Shown here: piece after piece, positions 1-8,624 of the stretch
How the letters are laid out: each line of letters starts with the position of its first letter
Numbering within the stretch: the stretch's first letter is position 1
Source of the DNA: Nonomuraea harbinensis
GTDB taxonomy: Bacteria; Actinomycetota; Actinomycetes; Streptosporangiales; Streptosporangiaceae
Assembly: GCF_019396385.1 (NCBI RefSeq)
Contig: NZ_JAHKRN010000050.1
Span: forward strand, 1-64,000
Direction of reading: 5' to 3'
DNA: 64,000 nt
Translations under genes and position numbers: made by a program
The notes under the pieces: generated by a model
The model's input: the letters and a program-made list of their open reading frames with translations, nothing else
Told to the model about the DNA's origin: nothing
Databases searched by the model: none

Positions 1-15
1 CCTGGACTCGGCGGG

Positions 16-1224
16 TCAGCGCAGCGAGTCGACCGTCTCGGCGAGCCGGTCGAGCGCCCAGAGGAGGTCCTCCTCCGAGATGACGATCGGCGGCGCGAGC
101 CGGATCGTCGACCCGTGCGTGTCCTTGGCCAGCACGCCGCGCGCCATCAGCGCCTCCGACACCTGGCGGCCGGTGGCGAGCGACGGGTCGATGTCGACGC
201 CCGCCCACAGGCCGCGCCCGCGCACCGTCACCACGCCGTGGCCGACCAGCTCGCGCAGCCGCGCGTGCATGATCCCGCCCAGCTCGGCCGCCCTGACCTG
301 GAACTCGCCGGTGCGGAGGATCTCCACGACCGCGCTGCCGACCGCGCAGGCGAGCGGGTTGCCGCCGAACGTGGACCCGTGCTGCCCCGGCTTGATCACG
401 CCGAGCACGTCCTCGTCCGCGGCGATCGCCGACACCGGCACCACGCCGCCGCCGAGCGCCTTGCCCAGGACGTAGATGTCGGGCACGACGCCCTCGTGGT
501 CGCAGGCGAAGGTCCTGCCGGTGCGGCCCAGGCCCGACTGGATCTCGTCGGCGATCATGAGCACGTTCTGCTCGGTGCAGATCTCCCGCACCTGGGTGAG
601 GTAGCCGTCCGGTGGCACCAGCACCCCGGCCTCGCCCTGGATCGGCTCGACGAGCACCGCGACCGTGTCGTCGTCGATGGCCGAGCGGATCGCGTCGGCG
701 GACCCGTACTTCACGATCGTGAAGCCCGGGGTGTAGGGGCCGTAGTCGTCGCGGGCGTCCGGGTCGGTGGAGAAGCTGACGATCGTGGTGGTGCGGCCGT
801 GGAAGTTGTCCTCCATCACCACGATGTTGGCCTTGTCGCGCTCGACGCCCTTGACCAGGTAGCCCCACTTGCGGGCGACCTTGATCGCGGTCTCCACGGC
901 CTCGGCGCCGGTGTTCATCGGCAGGATCATGTCCTTGCCGGTGAGGTCGGCCAGCCCGGCGCAGAACCGGGCGAACTGGTCGTGGTAGAAGGCCCGGCTG
1001 GTCAGGGTCAGGTTCCTCAGCTGCTCCTGGGCCGCCGCGAGGATCTTCTCGTTGCCGTGGCCGAAGTTGAGCGAGGAGTAGCCGGACAGGAAGTCGAGAT
1101 AGCGCCTGCCCTCGACGTCGGTCACCCAGGCGCCGTGCGCCTCGTGGAGGACCACGGGCAGCGGATGGTAGTTGTGCGCGCTGCGGCGCTCGCTTACTTC
1201 GATCAGCTCCGCGCTGGTGGTCAT
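16..1224 (-). CDS. rocD: Ornithine aminotransferase
   Basis: This is a class-III PLP aminotransferase that should convert ornithine plus 2-oxoglutarate to glutamate semialdehyde plus glutamate in arginine/ornithine catabolism. The N-terminus (HNYHPLPVVLHEAHGAWV, then FLSGYSSLNFGHGN) is typical of the ornithine subgroup. The PLP aspartate motif (LMIADEIQSGLGRTG) and the PLP lysine (YVLGKALGGG) are both present. Length is about 402 aa, normal for the family. I chose the ATG at 1224 because it lies one base after the DDAH-like stop and the protein alignment begins there; a longer frame to 1272 would overlap that gene. It probably forms one transcript with the gene upstream. Specificity for ornithine over acetylornithine is inferred from the neighbour. 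Confidence 0.93.
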   Translation of the reverse strand: MTTSAELIEVSERRSAHNYHPLPVVLHEAHGAWVTDVEGRRYLDFLSGYSSLNFGHGNEKILAAAQEQLRNLTLTSRAFYHDQFARFCAGLADLTGKDMILPMNTGAEAVETAIKVARKWGYLVKGVERDKANIVVMEDNFHGRTTTIVSFSTDPDARDDYGPYTPGFTIVKYGSADAIRSAIDDDTVAVLVEPIQGEAGVLVPPDGYLTQVREICTEQNVLMIADEIQSGLGRTGRTFACDHEGVVPDIYVLGKALGGGVVPVSAIAADEDVLGVIKPGQHGSTFGGNPLACAVGSAVVEILRTGEFQVRAAELGGIMHARLRELVGHGVVTVRGRGLWAGVDIDPSLATGRQVSEALMARGVLAKDTHGSTIRLAPPIVISEEDLLWALDRLAETVDSLR

Positions 1225-1225
1225 G

Positions 1226-2023
1226 TCAGTTCTCCCCCCTGATCTCGAGTGTGCAGCACTTGGGGCCGCCACCCGCCTTGCGCAACTCCGACAGATCGAC
1301 CGGAATCACCTCGTACCCACGTCGCTTCAGCTCTAGCTGGAGATCGCCCGCCTCTGCGTTGATCACCACGTTGACGCCGTCGCTGACCGCGTTGAGCCCG
1401 AGCACGGCGGCGTCGTCGGCGGTGGCGAGCACCGCGTCGGGGAACAGCCGGCGCAGCACCTCCCGGCTGCCTTCGGAGAACGCGCCGGGGTAGTAGGCGA
1501 CGTTGCGGCCGTCGAGCGGGAACAGCGCCGTGTCGAGGTGGTAGAAACGCGGGTCCACCAGCCGCAGCGAGATCACCGGACGGCCCAGGAACTCCTGGGC
1601 CTCGTGGTGCGCGGCGACCCGGGTGCGGAACCCGGTGCCGGCCAGGACGATCTCGTCCATGGTGAGGAAGTCGCCCTCGCCCTCGTTCACGTGCTCCGGC
1701 TCCAGCGTGGGGTAGCCGCGCTCGGCGAACCAGCGCAGGTAGGCCGGCCCCTCGGCGGCCCGCTGCGGGAACGCGAAGCGGGCGCCGTACACGCGGCCGC
1801 CGACCACCAGCGCGCCGTTGGCCGCGAACACCATGTCGGGCAGGCCCTCGATCGGCTCGATCAGGCTCACCTCGTGCCCGAGGCTCTCGTACGCGGCTTT
1901 GAGGCCCTCCCACTGCCGGATCGCCACGGCGCGGTCGGCGCCCGCCGCGGGATCCATCCACGGATTGATCGCGTACTCGACCGCGAAGTGCTCCGGCGGG
2001 CACATGAGAAAGCGTCTGGGCAT
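1226..2023 (-). CDS. ddaH: Dimethylarginine dimethylaminohydrolase-type amidinohydrolase
   Basis: The protein (about 265 aa) belongs to the amidinotransferase/DDAH fold and should hydrolyse dimethylarginine, or a related guanidino compound, to citrulline. Visible features are the N-terminal FLMCPPEHFAVEYAINPWM block, the acidic GEGDFLT motif, the histidine-aspartate pair in FYHLDTALFPLDG, and the C-terminal nucleophile region GGGPKCCTLEIRG. The ATG at 2023 matches the usual family start; an upstream in-frame ATG at 2059 is possible. It is placed immediately before rocD, 1 bp apart, as in many actinobacteria where the two act in arginine breakdown. The older name arginine deiminase-related would also fit; the exact substrate is not decidable from sequence. 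Confidence 0.85.
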   Translation of the reverse strand: MPRRFLMCPPEHFAVEYAINPWMDPAAGADRAVAIRQWEGLKAAYESLGHEVSLIEPIEGLPDMVFAANGALVVGGRVYGARFAFPQRAAEGPAYLRWFAERGYPTLEPEHVNEGEGDFLTMDEIVLAGTGFRTRVAAHHEAQEFLGRPVISLRLVDPRFYHLDTALFPLDGRNVAYYPGAFSEGSREVLRRLFPDAVLATADDAAVLGLNAVSDGVNVVINAEAGDLQLELKRRGYEVIPVDLSELRKAGGGPKCCTLEIRGEN

Positions 2024-2144
2024 GCAGACTCCGTCGTCTTCGTCAGAGTGTTTCCCCATGTCAGGGGTCGAGCACAGCCTAAGAACGCCCCTCACGCGGC
2101 GGAAGAGGGCGGGATTGCGCGCGTGTGAAGTTCTGTTGCGAGTA

Positions 2145-2630
2145 TCAGCCGGGGACGTGTGATCCGTTGCGCGCGTCCGGCAAGGTGGTGCCGGGAGGGC
2201 TGTCGACCAGCCTCGACAGCACGATCGCGCTCTTCGTCCGCACCACGAACGGCTCCGCGGCGATGCGCTCGATCACCCGCTCCACGTGGCGCACGTCCGT
2301 CGCCCTGATGTGCAGCAGCGCGTCGGCCTCGCCGGTGATCGTGGCCGCGCCCACCACCTCCGGATAGCGGGCCACGGCCAGCGCGATGTCGGACGGTTTC
2401 GTCTTGCCCTGGCAGAACAGCTCGACGTACGCCTCGGTGGTCCAGCCGAGCGCGGCCGGCGCGACCATGGCGCTGAAGCCGGTGATCGCGCCGCTCTCGC
2501 GCAGCCGGTCGACCCGCCGCTTGACCGCCGACGCGCTCAGGCCGACTTCCTGCCCGATCTCGGCGTAGGTCTGCCGGGCGTCCTCGACGAGCGCGGCGAT
2601 GATGTCACGGTCCAGCCGATCCAGTTCCAC
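2145..2630 (-). CDS. Lrp/AsnC family transcriptional regulator
   Basis: A 161-aa Lrp/AsnC protein. Residues 3-50 form the helix-turn-helix (LDRDIIAALVEDARQTYAEI, then GLSASAVKRRVDRL), and residues 70-140 form the RAM ligand-binding domain with the VGAATITGEADALLHI signature. The GTG start at 2630 is chosen because the family always begins just before the LDxLD motif; the reading frame stays open far upstream only because of GC content. It lies upstream of and codirectional with the DDAH/rocD pair (121 bp gap) and divergent from the GH1 gene. By analogy with other Lrp proteins beside amino-acid catabolic genes it probably senses arginine, ornithine or a related amino acid and controls the pair. 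Confidence 0.9.
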   Translation of the reverse strand: MELDRLDRDIIAALVEDARQTYAEIGQEVGLSASAVKRRVDRLRESGAITGFSAMVAPAALGWTTEAYVELFCQGKTKPSDIALAVARYPEVVGAATITGEADALLHIRATDVRHVERVIERIAAEPFVVRTKSAIVLSRLVDSPPGTTLPDARNGSHVPG

Positions 2631-2726
2631 GGGCTCTGTATATCGCCAACGTCGTGTGGCGCGCGACGATCGAACCGGGGCAAACTGGCCCCTTCGATGA
2701 GGCATGGCACGGGGAGTTGGCGAGTG

Positions 2727-5069
2727 ATGAGCAGAGGGACGTTCCCTGATCGTTTCGTGTGGGGCGTGTCGACCTCCGCGTACCAGATCGAGGGCGCGAA
2801 CGCGGAAGACGGCCGGGGGCCCTCCATCTGGGACGCGTTCTCCGACTCGCAGGCCGCCTGCGACCATTACCACCGCTACCCCGGCGACGTGCGGCTGATG
2901 AAGGATCTGGGCGTGGCCGCCTACCGGTTCTCGGTGAGCTGGCCGCGGGTCCTGCCCGAGGGCTCGGGCCGGGTGAACACGGCCGGGCTCGACTTCTACG
3001 AGCGGCTGGTCGACGAGCTCCTCTCGGCCGGCGTCACCCCGTACGCGACCCTCTACCACTGGGACCTGCCGCAGGCGCTGGAGGACCGGGGCGGCTGGCC
3101 GGAGCGCGACACCGCGCTCTGCTTCGCCGACTACGCCCGGGTCGTGCACGAGCGGCTGGGCGACCGGGTGCACACCTGGTTCACGCTGAACGAGCCGTGG
3201 GTGGCCGCGTTCCTCGGCTACGGCGCCGGGGTGCACGCGCCCGGCCGGAAGTCGGCCGCCGACGCCTTCCGCGCCGCCCACCACATGCTGCTCGGGCACG
3301 GGCTGGCCGCCTCGGCGCTGCGCTCGGCCGGCGCGGCCAGGGTCGGCGCGGTGCTCAACTTCGCGCCCGTGATGACCCCCGGCCAGGTCACCGACCCGGC
3401 CAGGGAGCTGTCGGAGGAGGACGCCGACGCGGTCGCCAGGATCGACGAGCTGGTGCACGGGCAGTTCCTGGAGCCGATGCTGCGCGGACGCTACCCCGAG
3501 CGGCTGCTGAACGTCGTGGAGTCCGCCGCCGGGCTCGGTCACGTCCGCGACGGCGACCTGGCCGTCATCGCCCAGCCGCTCGACCTGCTCGGCGTCAACT
3601 ACTACGCGCCCAGCGTGGTGCGCGCCCAGCCGGGCGAGCCCGCCGACCCCGTCTACCCGGGCAGCGACGGCGTCCTGTTCTGCACGGTGCCGACCGCGGT
3701 GACCGCGATGGGCTGGCCGATCGTGCCCGGCGCGCTCACCGTGCTGCTGCGCCGCCTGTCCCGCGAGTACCCCGACCAGGAGCTGATGATCACCGAGAAC
3801 GGGGCCGACTTCGTCGACACCGTGACCGCCGACGGCATCCACGACGTCGACCGCGTCAGCTTCGTCGAAGAGCACCTGCGGGCCCTGCTCGCCGCCCTCG
3901 ACGAGGGCGCCAAGGTCCGCGGCTACCTGCTGTGGTCGCTGCTCGACTGCCTCGAATGGGCCGACGGCTACCAGCGCAAGTTCGGCATCGTGCACGTCGA
4001 CTTCGCCACCCAGCGGCGCCGCCTGAAGGACAGCGCCCTGTGGTACCGCGACGTGGTGCGCCGCAACGGGCTCGGCGACGGCCGGCCCAAGCGGCCCACC
4101 CTGGAGACCGTCGCCGCCCGGGCCAAGGTCTCCAGGGCCACCGTGTCCCGCGTCGTCAACGGCGACGCCGCGGTCAGCCCCGAGGTCCGCGAGAACGTCC
4201 TGCGGGCCGTCAAGGAACTGGGCTACGTGCCCAACGCCGCCGCCCGCAGCCTCGCCACCCGCCGCACCGACACGGTCGCGCTCGTCCTGTCCATCCCGCG
4301 CCCCGACGACGCGCTCACCGCCGCCGTCGTCCAGTACGTGACCAGCGTCCTGGAAGGGGCGGGCAAGCAGATCACGCTCATGCTCGCCGACACCTCCGAG
4401 AGCCACCGGCGCATCGTCCGGCACGTCGAGGCCGGGCTGTCCGACGGGGTGGTGCTGCTCCCGACGGACGGGGCCGACCCGCTCGCCGAGCGGCTCGCCC
4501 GCACCGACGTGCCGCTCGTCCTGCTCGGCCGGCCGGCGATCAGCTCGCTCGTGCCGTACGTGGACGCCGACAACACGGGGGGCGCCGCCGCGGCCACCGA
4601 GCACCTGCTGCGGCAGGGGCGCAGGCACATCGGCCTCGTCTGCGGCCCCACCCACCTGGTCGCCGTCCAGGACCGCATGGCCGGGCACCGCGACACGCTC
4701 CAGCGGGCCGGACGGCTGCCGCACGTCGCGCTGGCCGGCGACACGGCGGAGTCCGGCGCGGCGGCCCTCACCCGGCTGCTGTCCGACGAGCGCCGCCTGG
4801 ACGCCGTCCTCGCGACCTCCGACCACCTGGCGATCGGCGTGCTCAGGGCCGCGGCCGAGGCCGGGCGGCGGGTGCCGGACGACCTGGCGGTGGTGGGCTT
4901 CGGCGACATCGAGGCGGCCGCGTACACCACCCCCGCGCTGACCACCGTACGGACGCCCGCCTCCGACCAGGCCATGGCACTGGCCCGGCTGATGCTCTCC
5001 CGCCTGGAAGGCCGCCACGCCACCCCGGTGGTGCTCCCCGCCAGGCTGGTGACACGCTCCAGCGGCTGA
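2727..5069 (+). CDS. GH1 beta-glucosidase fused in frame to a LacI-type repressor
   Basis: One 780-aa reading frame joins two normally separate proteins. Residues 1 to about 445 are a complete GH1 glycosidase: start motif FVWGVSTSAYQIEGA, acid/base Glu156 in TLNEPW, nucleophile Glu357 in ITENGAD, and the C-terminal aglycone-site block WSLLDCLEWADGYQRKFG. Residues 456-504 are a LacI helix-turn-helix (RPTLETVAARAKVSRATVSR, then VVNG), followed by a full periplasmic-binding-like effector domain to the end. No stop or base slip is visible at the junction, though GTG codons at 4053 and 4056 could allow separate initiation of the regulator. Start is ATG 2727 with GGGGAG upstream; GTG 2724 is an alternative. 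It would hydrolyse beta-glucosides such as cellobiose and sense the same sugar family. Confidence 0.9.
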   Translation: MSRGTFPDRFVWGVSTSAYQIEGANAEDGRGPSIWDAFSDSQAACDHYHRYPGDVRLMKDLGVAAYRFSVSWPRVLPEGSGRVNTAGLDFYERLVDELLSAGVTPYATLYHWDLPQALEDRGGWPERDTALCFADYARVVHERLGDRVHTWFTLNEPWVAAFLGYGAGVHAPGRKSAADAFRAAHHMLLGHGLAASALRSAGAARVGAVLNFAPVMTPGQVTDPARELSEEDADAVARIDELVHGQFLEPMLRGRYPERLLNVVESAAGLGHVRDGDLAVIAQPLDLLGVNYYAPSVVRAQPGEPADPVYPGSDGVLFCTVPTAVTAMGWPIVPGALTVLLRRLSREYPDQELMITENGADFVDTVTADGIHDVDRVSFVEEHLRALLAALDEGAKVRGYLLWSLLDCLEWADGYQRKFGIVHVDFATQRRRLKDSALWYRDVVRRNGLGDGRPKRPTLETVAARAKVSRATVSRVVNGDAAVSPEVRENVLRAVKELGYVPNAAARSLATRRTDTVALVLSIPRPDDALTAAVVQYVTSVLEGAGKQITLMLADTSESHRRIVRHVEAGLSDGVVLLPTDGADPLAERLARTDVPLVLLGRPAISSLVPYVDADNTGGAAAATEHLLRQGRRHIGLVCGPTHLVAVQDRMAGHRDTLQRAGRLPHVALAGDTAESGAAALTRLLSDERRLDAVLATSDHLAIGVLRAAAEAGRRVPDDLAVVGFGDIEAAAYTTPALTTVRTPASDQAMALARLMLSRLEGRHATPVVLPARLVTRSSG

Positions 5070-5152
5070 CCGGCACGGAGGGACGGTCCGGGAGGGCGTG
5101 GGGCGGTTAGCATCGAGGGACAGTGTCGTCCGGAGGGTCGTCTGGAGGCCCG

Positions 5153-6331
5153 ATGCGCCTGTCACGCCGCCGTCCCACGCAGCCCGACGAGCCCGCGCAG
5201 GTCATCCGCGTCGCGCCCGCGGTCGCGTACGACGGAGACCTCTACCACCTGCCCGACTGGACGGCGCGCCGCGACGCCGAGCGCGAGCTGGGGCGGCGGC
5301 ACGCCGCCGACGGCCAGATCGACACGCTCACCCTGCAGACCGGCAGCGTGCCCCGCTTCCACGAGCTGGAGGACGAGCGGCTCGGCGAGCTGGCCCGCAT
5401 CGAGGACCTCACCGAGCGGGAGCTGCGGCAGGCGCGCGCCGCGCTCGAAGGGCAGAAGATCAGGCTCGCCGAGTCGCAGCGCGCCTTCGCCGCCGCCCGC
5501 GCGGCCCTCGACGACACCCGGCCGCGGGTCGCCGAGCTGGAGCAGCCCAGCCGCCGCCCCGGCGACGGCCGCCCCAGCTCGATCGCGATCTCCGGCAGCC
5601 GGTGGCCCGTCGTGCGCCGCTGGCTGCCCGCCGCGCTGCTGCTGCTCCTGCTGGTGATCGTCGAGGTGCCGATCCTCTACCAGGTGATCCTCGACTGGGG
5701 CGACAGCGTCGCGATGACCGCGCTGCTCGCCGCGGGCGCCGCCCTCATCATGCTGGTCGCGCCGCACATGTACGGGCGCGCGTTCCGGTCCTGGCAGGAG
5801 CACGGCGGCTCGGCCAAGGGGCGCTGGCTGCTGATCGGCGTGGCGCTGGTGTGGCTGGGCTTCATCGTGGCGGTGGCCGTGCTCCGGCGCGACGCGCTGG
5901 TCCGGCCGCTGGTCGTGGACGGGGAGGAGATCGGGCCCACCGCCGAGGGGGCCGGCACGCTGCCCACCATGGTGCTGCTGCTGGCCCTGCTGATCGCCAC
6001 CGCCCTCATCGCCGCCGACCTGGGCCGGCGCATGCACAACCCGAACGACCGGACGCTGCGGGAGCTGCGCGCCAAGCTGGACGCCGAGTCCAGGGCGTTC
6101 GCGACCGCGCAGGGCGTCTACCAGCAGGACGCCGGATACGCCGAGAGCATCGCCCAGTACGTGGAGTCGGTCGACCGGCGGCTGGCCGGCCGGACCCGGC
6201 AGCTCGACCGCGGCTTCGACAGCCTGGCCACCGCCTACCTGGGCGGGGTGGTGGAAGGGTTACGGGACCCGGAGGCGGCGAGCTGGGCCGAACGGATCGT
6301 GGCCAGGCGCCGTGCGGCGCCCGGCCGGTGA
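5153..6331 (+). CDS. Membrane protein with coiled-coil segments, function unknown
   Basis: I do not recognise a named family. The 392-aa product has a charged cytosolic N-terminus with a likely coiled coil (residues about 75-135, rich in E, R, A and L). It then has four hydrophobic helices, two near residues 155-205 (LPAALLLLLLVIVEVPILY; MTALLAAGAALIMLVA), one near 225-245 and one near 265-290, followed by a second helical, probably coiled-coil tail. The ATG at 5153 is preceded by GGAGG at good spacing; a GTG at 5123 in the same frame is less likely. It sits between the GH1-LacI gene and the convergent GH16 gene without obvious functional linkage. Confidence 0.75.
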   Translation: MRLSRRRPTQPDEPAQVIRVAPAVAYDGDLYHLPDWTARRDAERELGRRHAADGQIDTLTLQTGSVPRFHELEDERLGELARIEDLTERELRQARAALEGQKIRLAESQRAFAAARAALDDTRPRVAELEQPSRRPGDGRPSSIAISGSRWPVVRRWLPAALLLLLLVIVEVPILYQVILDWGDSVAMTALLAAGAALIMLVAPHMYGRAFRSWQEHGGSAKGRWLLIGVALVWLGFIVAVAVLRRDALVRPLVVDGEEIGPTAEGAGTLPTMVLLLALLIATALIAADLGRRMHNPNDRTLRELRAKLDAESRAFATAQGVYQQDAGYAESIAQYVESVDRRLAGRTRQLDRGFDSLATAYLGGVVEGLRDPEAASWAERIVARRRAAPGR

Positions 6332-6334
6332 TCC

Positions 6335-6364
6335 CCTTAGTTGGTGGAGCCTTAGTTGGTGGAG
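6335..6364. repeat. Perfect 15-bp tandem duplication at the glucanase stop
   Basis: The 15-mer ccttagttggtggag occurs twice head to tail (6335-6349 and 6350-6364). It covers the last codons and the stop of the GH16 gene, so read on the minus strand the ending Ser-Thr-Asn-stop is duplicated and a second in-frame stop follows the first. It looks like a recent slippage event. Confidence 0.9.
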
Positions 6365-7758
6365 AAGGTGAACCAGTTGACGTTCACGAAGTCGGCGGGC
6401 TGGCCGCTGCTGAACGTGAGGTAGACGGTGTGCGTCCCGGTCGTCGGCGTGATGTTGGCCGGGACCGTGCGCCAGCTCTGCCAGCCGCCGGTGTTCCCGA
6501 TCGCGAAGTCGCCGATCGGCGGCGCCGTCGGGCTGCCCAGCCTGACCTGGACGAGCCCGCTCACACCGGCGCCCGCCCCGGAGGCGACCCTGGCCTTGAA
6601 CTGCTGGGCCGCCGTCGAGCCGAACCGGACGTTGTCGAAGCGGAGCCAGTCGCCGTTGCGGATGGCGCCGACGTTCTGCCCGCCGCCGGAGTCCGTGGTG
6701 GTCTCCGTGATGGTGCCCGACTGGGCGCTGTAGCCCTCGGCCTGGATGGTGGAGCGCGCGTCGAACCCGTCACCCGGGGGGTCGGTCGGCGGGTCGGTCG
6801 GCTGGGTGCCGGTGCCGCTCTGCCACACGGCCACGTAGTCGACCAGCATCGGCCGGCCGGACACGGTCGCGGCGGTCGGCGTGCCGAAGCCCGCCACGCC
6901 GTTCGGGAAGGCGCCGCCCATGGCCACGTTCAGGAGGAGGAAGTAGCCGGCGTGACCGGTCATGTTGTTCCACGTGGTGGCGTCGAGCTGCGACTGGCTC
7001 ACGCTGAAGAACTGCTGGCCGTCCACGTACCAGCGCAGCTGGTTGGGACTGACGCTGCGGTCCCACTCGAAGCGGTAGGTGTGGAAGGACGACTGGCAGG
7101 TGGAGCCGGGGCAGGCGCGGCTGCCGCCGATGCCCTGGGTCTCGTTGCACGGGCCGCCGGGGTTGACGCCGCAGTGGAGCACGGCCCAGACGGTGTTGAG
7201 GCCGTTGACGTTCTCCATGATGTCGAACTCGCCGATGGCCGGCCAGTTCCAGTAGTTGCCCCGGTAGGGGGAGCCGAGCGCCCAGAACGCGGGCCAGTAG
7301 CCGAGCGCGGCGTCGCCGGTGACGTTCGGCATCTGGATGCGGCCCTCGATGCGCAGGATGCGCCCGTCGGCGGGCTTGAAGTCGGAGCGCCGGGTCTCGA
7401 TGCGGCCGGAGGTCCACTCGCCGTTCGAGCCGCGCAGCGGGGTGATGCGCAGGTTGCCGGAGCCGTCGAGGCTCAGGTTGGCGGGGTTGGACGTGTAGTT
7501 CTGGATCTCTCCGGTGCCCCAGTTGCCGGGGCCGCCGGGGTAGCCGTGGCCGGTGTCGATGATCCAGTTGCTGGACGAGGGCAGCGAGCCCGACGAGCCG
7601 TTGAAGTCGTCGGCCCAGACCAGCGACCAGCCGGACGGGGTGGCCGGGACGGAGGCGGCGGCGCTCGTGGCCACCTGGACGAGCAGGCCACCGACGGCGG
7701 CCAGCGCCACGGCGGCGGCCGCTATGCGGCGGCGCACCCTGGACGGTGGTGATGTCAT
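6352..7758 (-). CDS. Secreted GH16 beta-glucanase with C-terminal CBM6-like domain
   Basis: A secreted protein of about 468 aa. It has a positively charged signal peptide (residues 1 to about 36, SRVRRRIAAAAVALAAVGGL). A GH16 domain follows (about 45-275) with catalytic motif GEFDIMENVNG, in which Glu177 is the likely nucleophile, Asp179 assists and Glu182 is the acid/base. Next comes a TxPTDPPTDPPGD linker and a carbohydrate-binding module of CBM6 type (about 325-468; IQAEGYSAQSG, then NGDWLRFDNV). The family cleaves beta-1,3- or mixed 1,3-1,4-glucans such as laminarin. ATG 7758 is preferred because AGGAG lies 5 nt upstream; a GTG one codon earlier is also in frame. Twin LacI-type palindromes upstream suggest sugar-dependent repression. 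Confidence 0.93.
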   Translation of the reverse strand: MTSPPSRVRRRIAAAAVALAAVGGLLVQVATSAAASVPATPSGWSLVWADDFNGSSGSLPSSSNWIIDTGHGYPGGPGNWGTGEIQNYTSNPANLSLDGSGNLRITPLRGSNGEWTSGRIETRRSDFKPADGRILRIEGRIQMPNVTGDAALGYWPAFWALGSPYRGNYWNWPAIGEFDIMENVNGLNTVWAVLHCGVNPGGPCNETQGIGGSRACPGSTCQSSFHTYRFEWDRSVSPNQLRWYVDGQQFFSVSQSQLDATTWNNMTGHAGYFLLLNVAMGGAFPNGVAGFGTPTAATVSGRPMLVDYVAVWQSGTGTQPTDPPTDPPGDGFDARSTIQAEGYSAQSGTITETTTDSGGGQNVGAIRNGDWLRFDNVRFGSTAAQQFKARVASGAGAGVSGLVQVRLGSPTAPPIGDFAIGNTGGWQSWRTVPANITPTTGTHTVYLTFSSGQPADFVNVNWFTFSTN

Positions 7759-7791
7759 CACTGCTCCTGGGGGGAAGGGAGGCGGAGTGAA

Positions 7792-7803
7792 GAGAGCGCT
7801 CTC
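7792..7803. promoter_or_regulatory. LacI-type operator, copy 1 (GAGAGCGCTCTC)
   Basis: A perfect 12-bp palindrome lies 34 bp upstream of the glucanase ATG, in the expected 5' UTR or start region. The CGCTC half-site around a central CG is typical of LacI-family operators of actinomycete glycosidase genes (CebR/CelR sites have the same GAGCGCTC core). An identical copy lies exactly 100 bp upstream. Confidence 0.75.
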
Positions 7804-7834
7804 ACGCCGAACGAAAACACAGTTCCTTACCTGT

Positions 7835-7840
7835 TGTCAA
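7835..7840 (-). promoter_or_regulatory. Possible -35 element of the glucanase promoter
   Basis: Read on the minus strand the hexamer is TTGACA, a consensus -35 box, located between the two operators. No convincing -10 hexamer is visible at 16-18 bp (candidates gttttc, ttttcg), so the promoter call is tentative. Confidence 0.35.
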
Positions 7841-7891
7841 CAATCGTCACCGCAGGCGTTGCAGGAAGGTGAACAGTCCGGCATGCTGTGA

Positions 7892-7903
7892 GAGAGCGCT
7901 CTC
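7892..7903. promoter_or_regulatory. LacI-type operator, copy 2 (GAGAGCGCTCTC)
   Basis: A second perfect copy of the same 12-bp palindrome lies 100 bp from copy 1 and ends at the stop codon of the neighbouring lipoprotein gene. Two identical operators flanking a promoter is the arrangement expected for repression by looping of a tetrameric LacI-type protein, or for two independently bound dimers. Confidence 0.7.
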
Positions 7904-7904
7904 C

Positions 7905-8624
7905 CTACAGGAGGTCGGCGGCCGTCGTGCCGGCCGCCTCGAACGCCTCTGCCCAGAACGCCTCCAGCAGCGGGAACCGGTCCGGGTTCGCCGTCCGCTC
8001 CCGCAGGAACCCGTGCACCGTCACCGCGTACCCGCCCATGGCGGGCAGCAGGCCGGCCCGCCGCAGTTCCTCGACCTTCCGCTTCCGCGCCGCTTCGCCC
8101 AGATCCAGGCGGTTGATGTTCAGCTCGCCGCGGTTGTTGCTCAGATCGCTGAACACGATGAGCCGGTGCTCCTTGTCCGGCTGCCGCCGCGCGGTCATCT
8201 GCTTCACCATGTACCGCAGCGCGCCCAGCACGTCCGAGCCCTCGCCCTCCGCTGGGCAGTCGAACAGCCGCACCGCCCTGGGCACCACCTCTTTGATCCG
8301 GTGCGTCCTCACCCGGTCCTCGACGACCGGGTTGTCGTTCGGGTTCTCGGCGCGGGTGGCGGCCACGGTGACCGGGTCCTCCCGGCACGAACTGCTCTCC
8401 GACGCGCCGGTGACGGCGGCGAACCCCACCCAGTCGCACCCCTGGGCGAACTCGGGCAGCTTCGAGGTCACGTCCTCACGGGACGTGGCGGGCTCCGCGT
8501 AGCTCGTGGAGTCCACCACCACCCCGCACACCGCCCCCGCGTCCGTCCCGCACCCCGCCACACCACCGGCCACCAGCGCCGCGACGCCGAGCACGGCCAC
8601 CCCTCTGCTCCCTAACCCGGCCAA
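7905..8624 (-). CDS. Lipoprotein, VWA-like domain possible
   Basis: A 239-aa protein beginning with a lipoprotein signal: hydrophobic AVLGVAALVAGGVAGC with lipobox cysteine at about residue 25. The mature part has several cysteines and a central RLIVFSDLSNNRG segment that resembles the first strand of a von Willebrand A fold (an aspartate-serine-asparagine MIDAS-like site). A C-terminal helical part follows. I see no stronger family signature. TTG 8624 is favoured by GAGAGGAG six bases upstream; a GTG at 8600 is the alternative. It overlaps the end of the upstream proline-rich reading frame by 13 nt, so the two are probably cotranscribed. Confidence 0.75.
   Translation of the reverse strand: MAGLGSRGVAVLGVAALVAGGVAGCGTDAGAVCGVVVDSTSYAEPATSREDVTSKLPEFAQGCDWVGFAAVTGASESSSCREDPVTVAATRAENPNDNPVVEDRVRTHRIKEVVPRAVRLFDCPAEGEGSDVLGALRYMVKQMTARRQPDKEHRLIVFSDLSNNRGELNINRLDLGEAARKRKVEELRRAGLLPAMGGYAVTVHGFLRERTANPDRFPLLEAFWAEAFEAAGTTAADLL

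Noticed and set aside
2631..5165. Long minus-strand frame extending the Lrp gene across the GH1-LacI gene
   Set aside because: Only the last 161 codons match the Lrp family; the rest is antisense shadow, and a GTG start fits the family.
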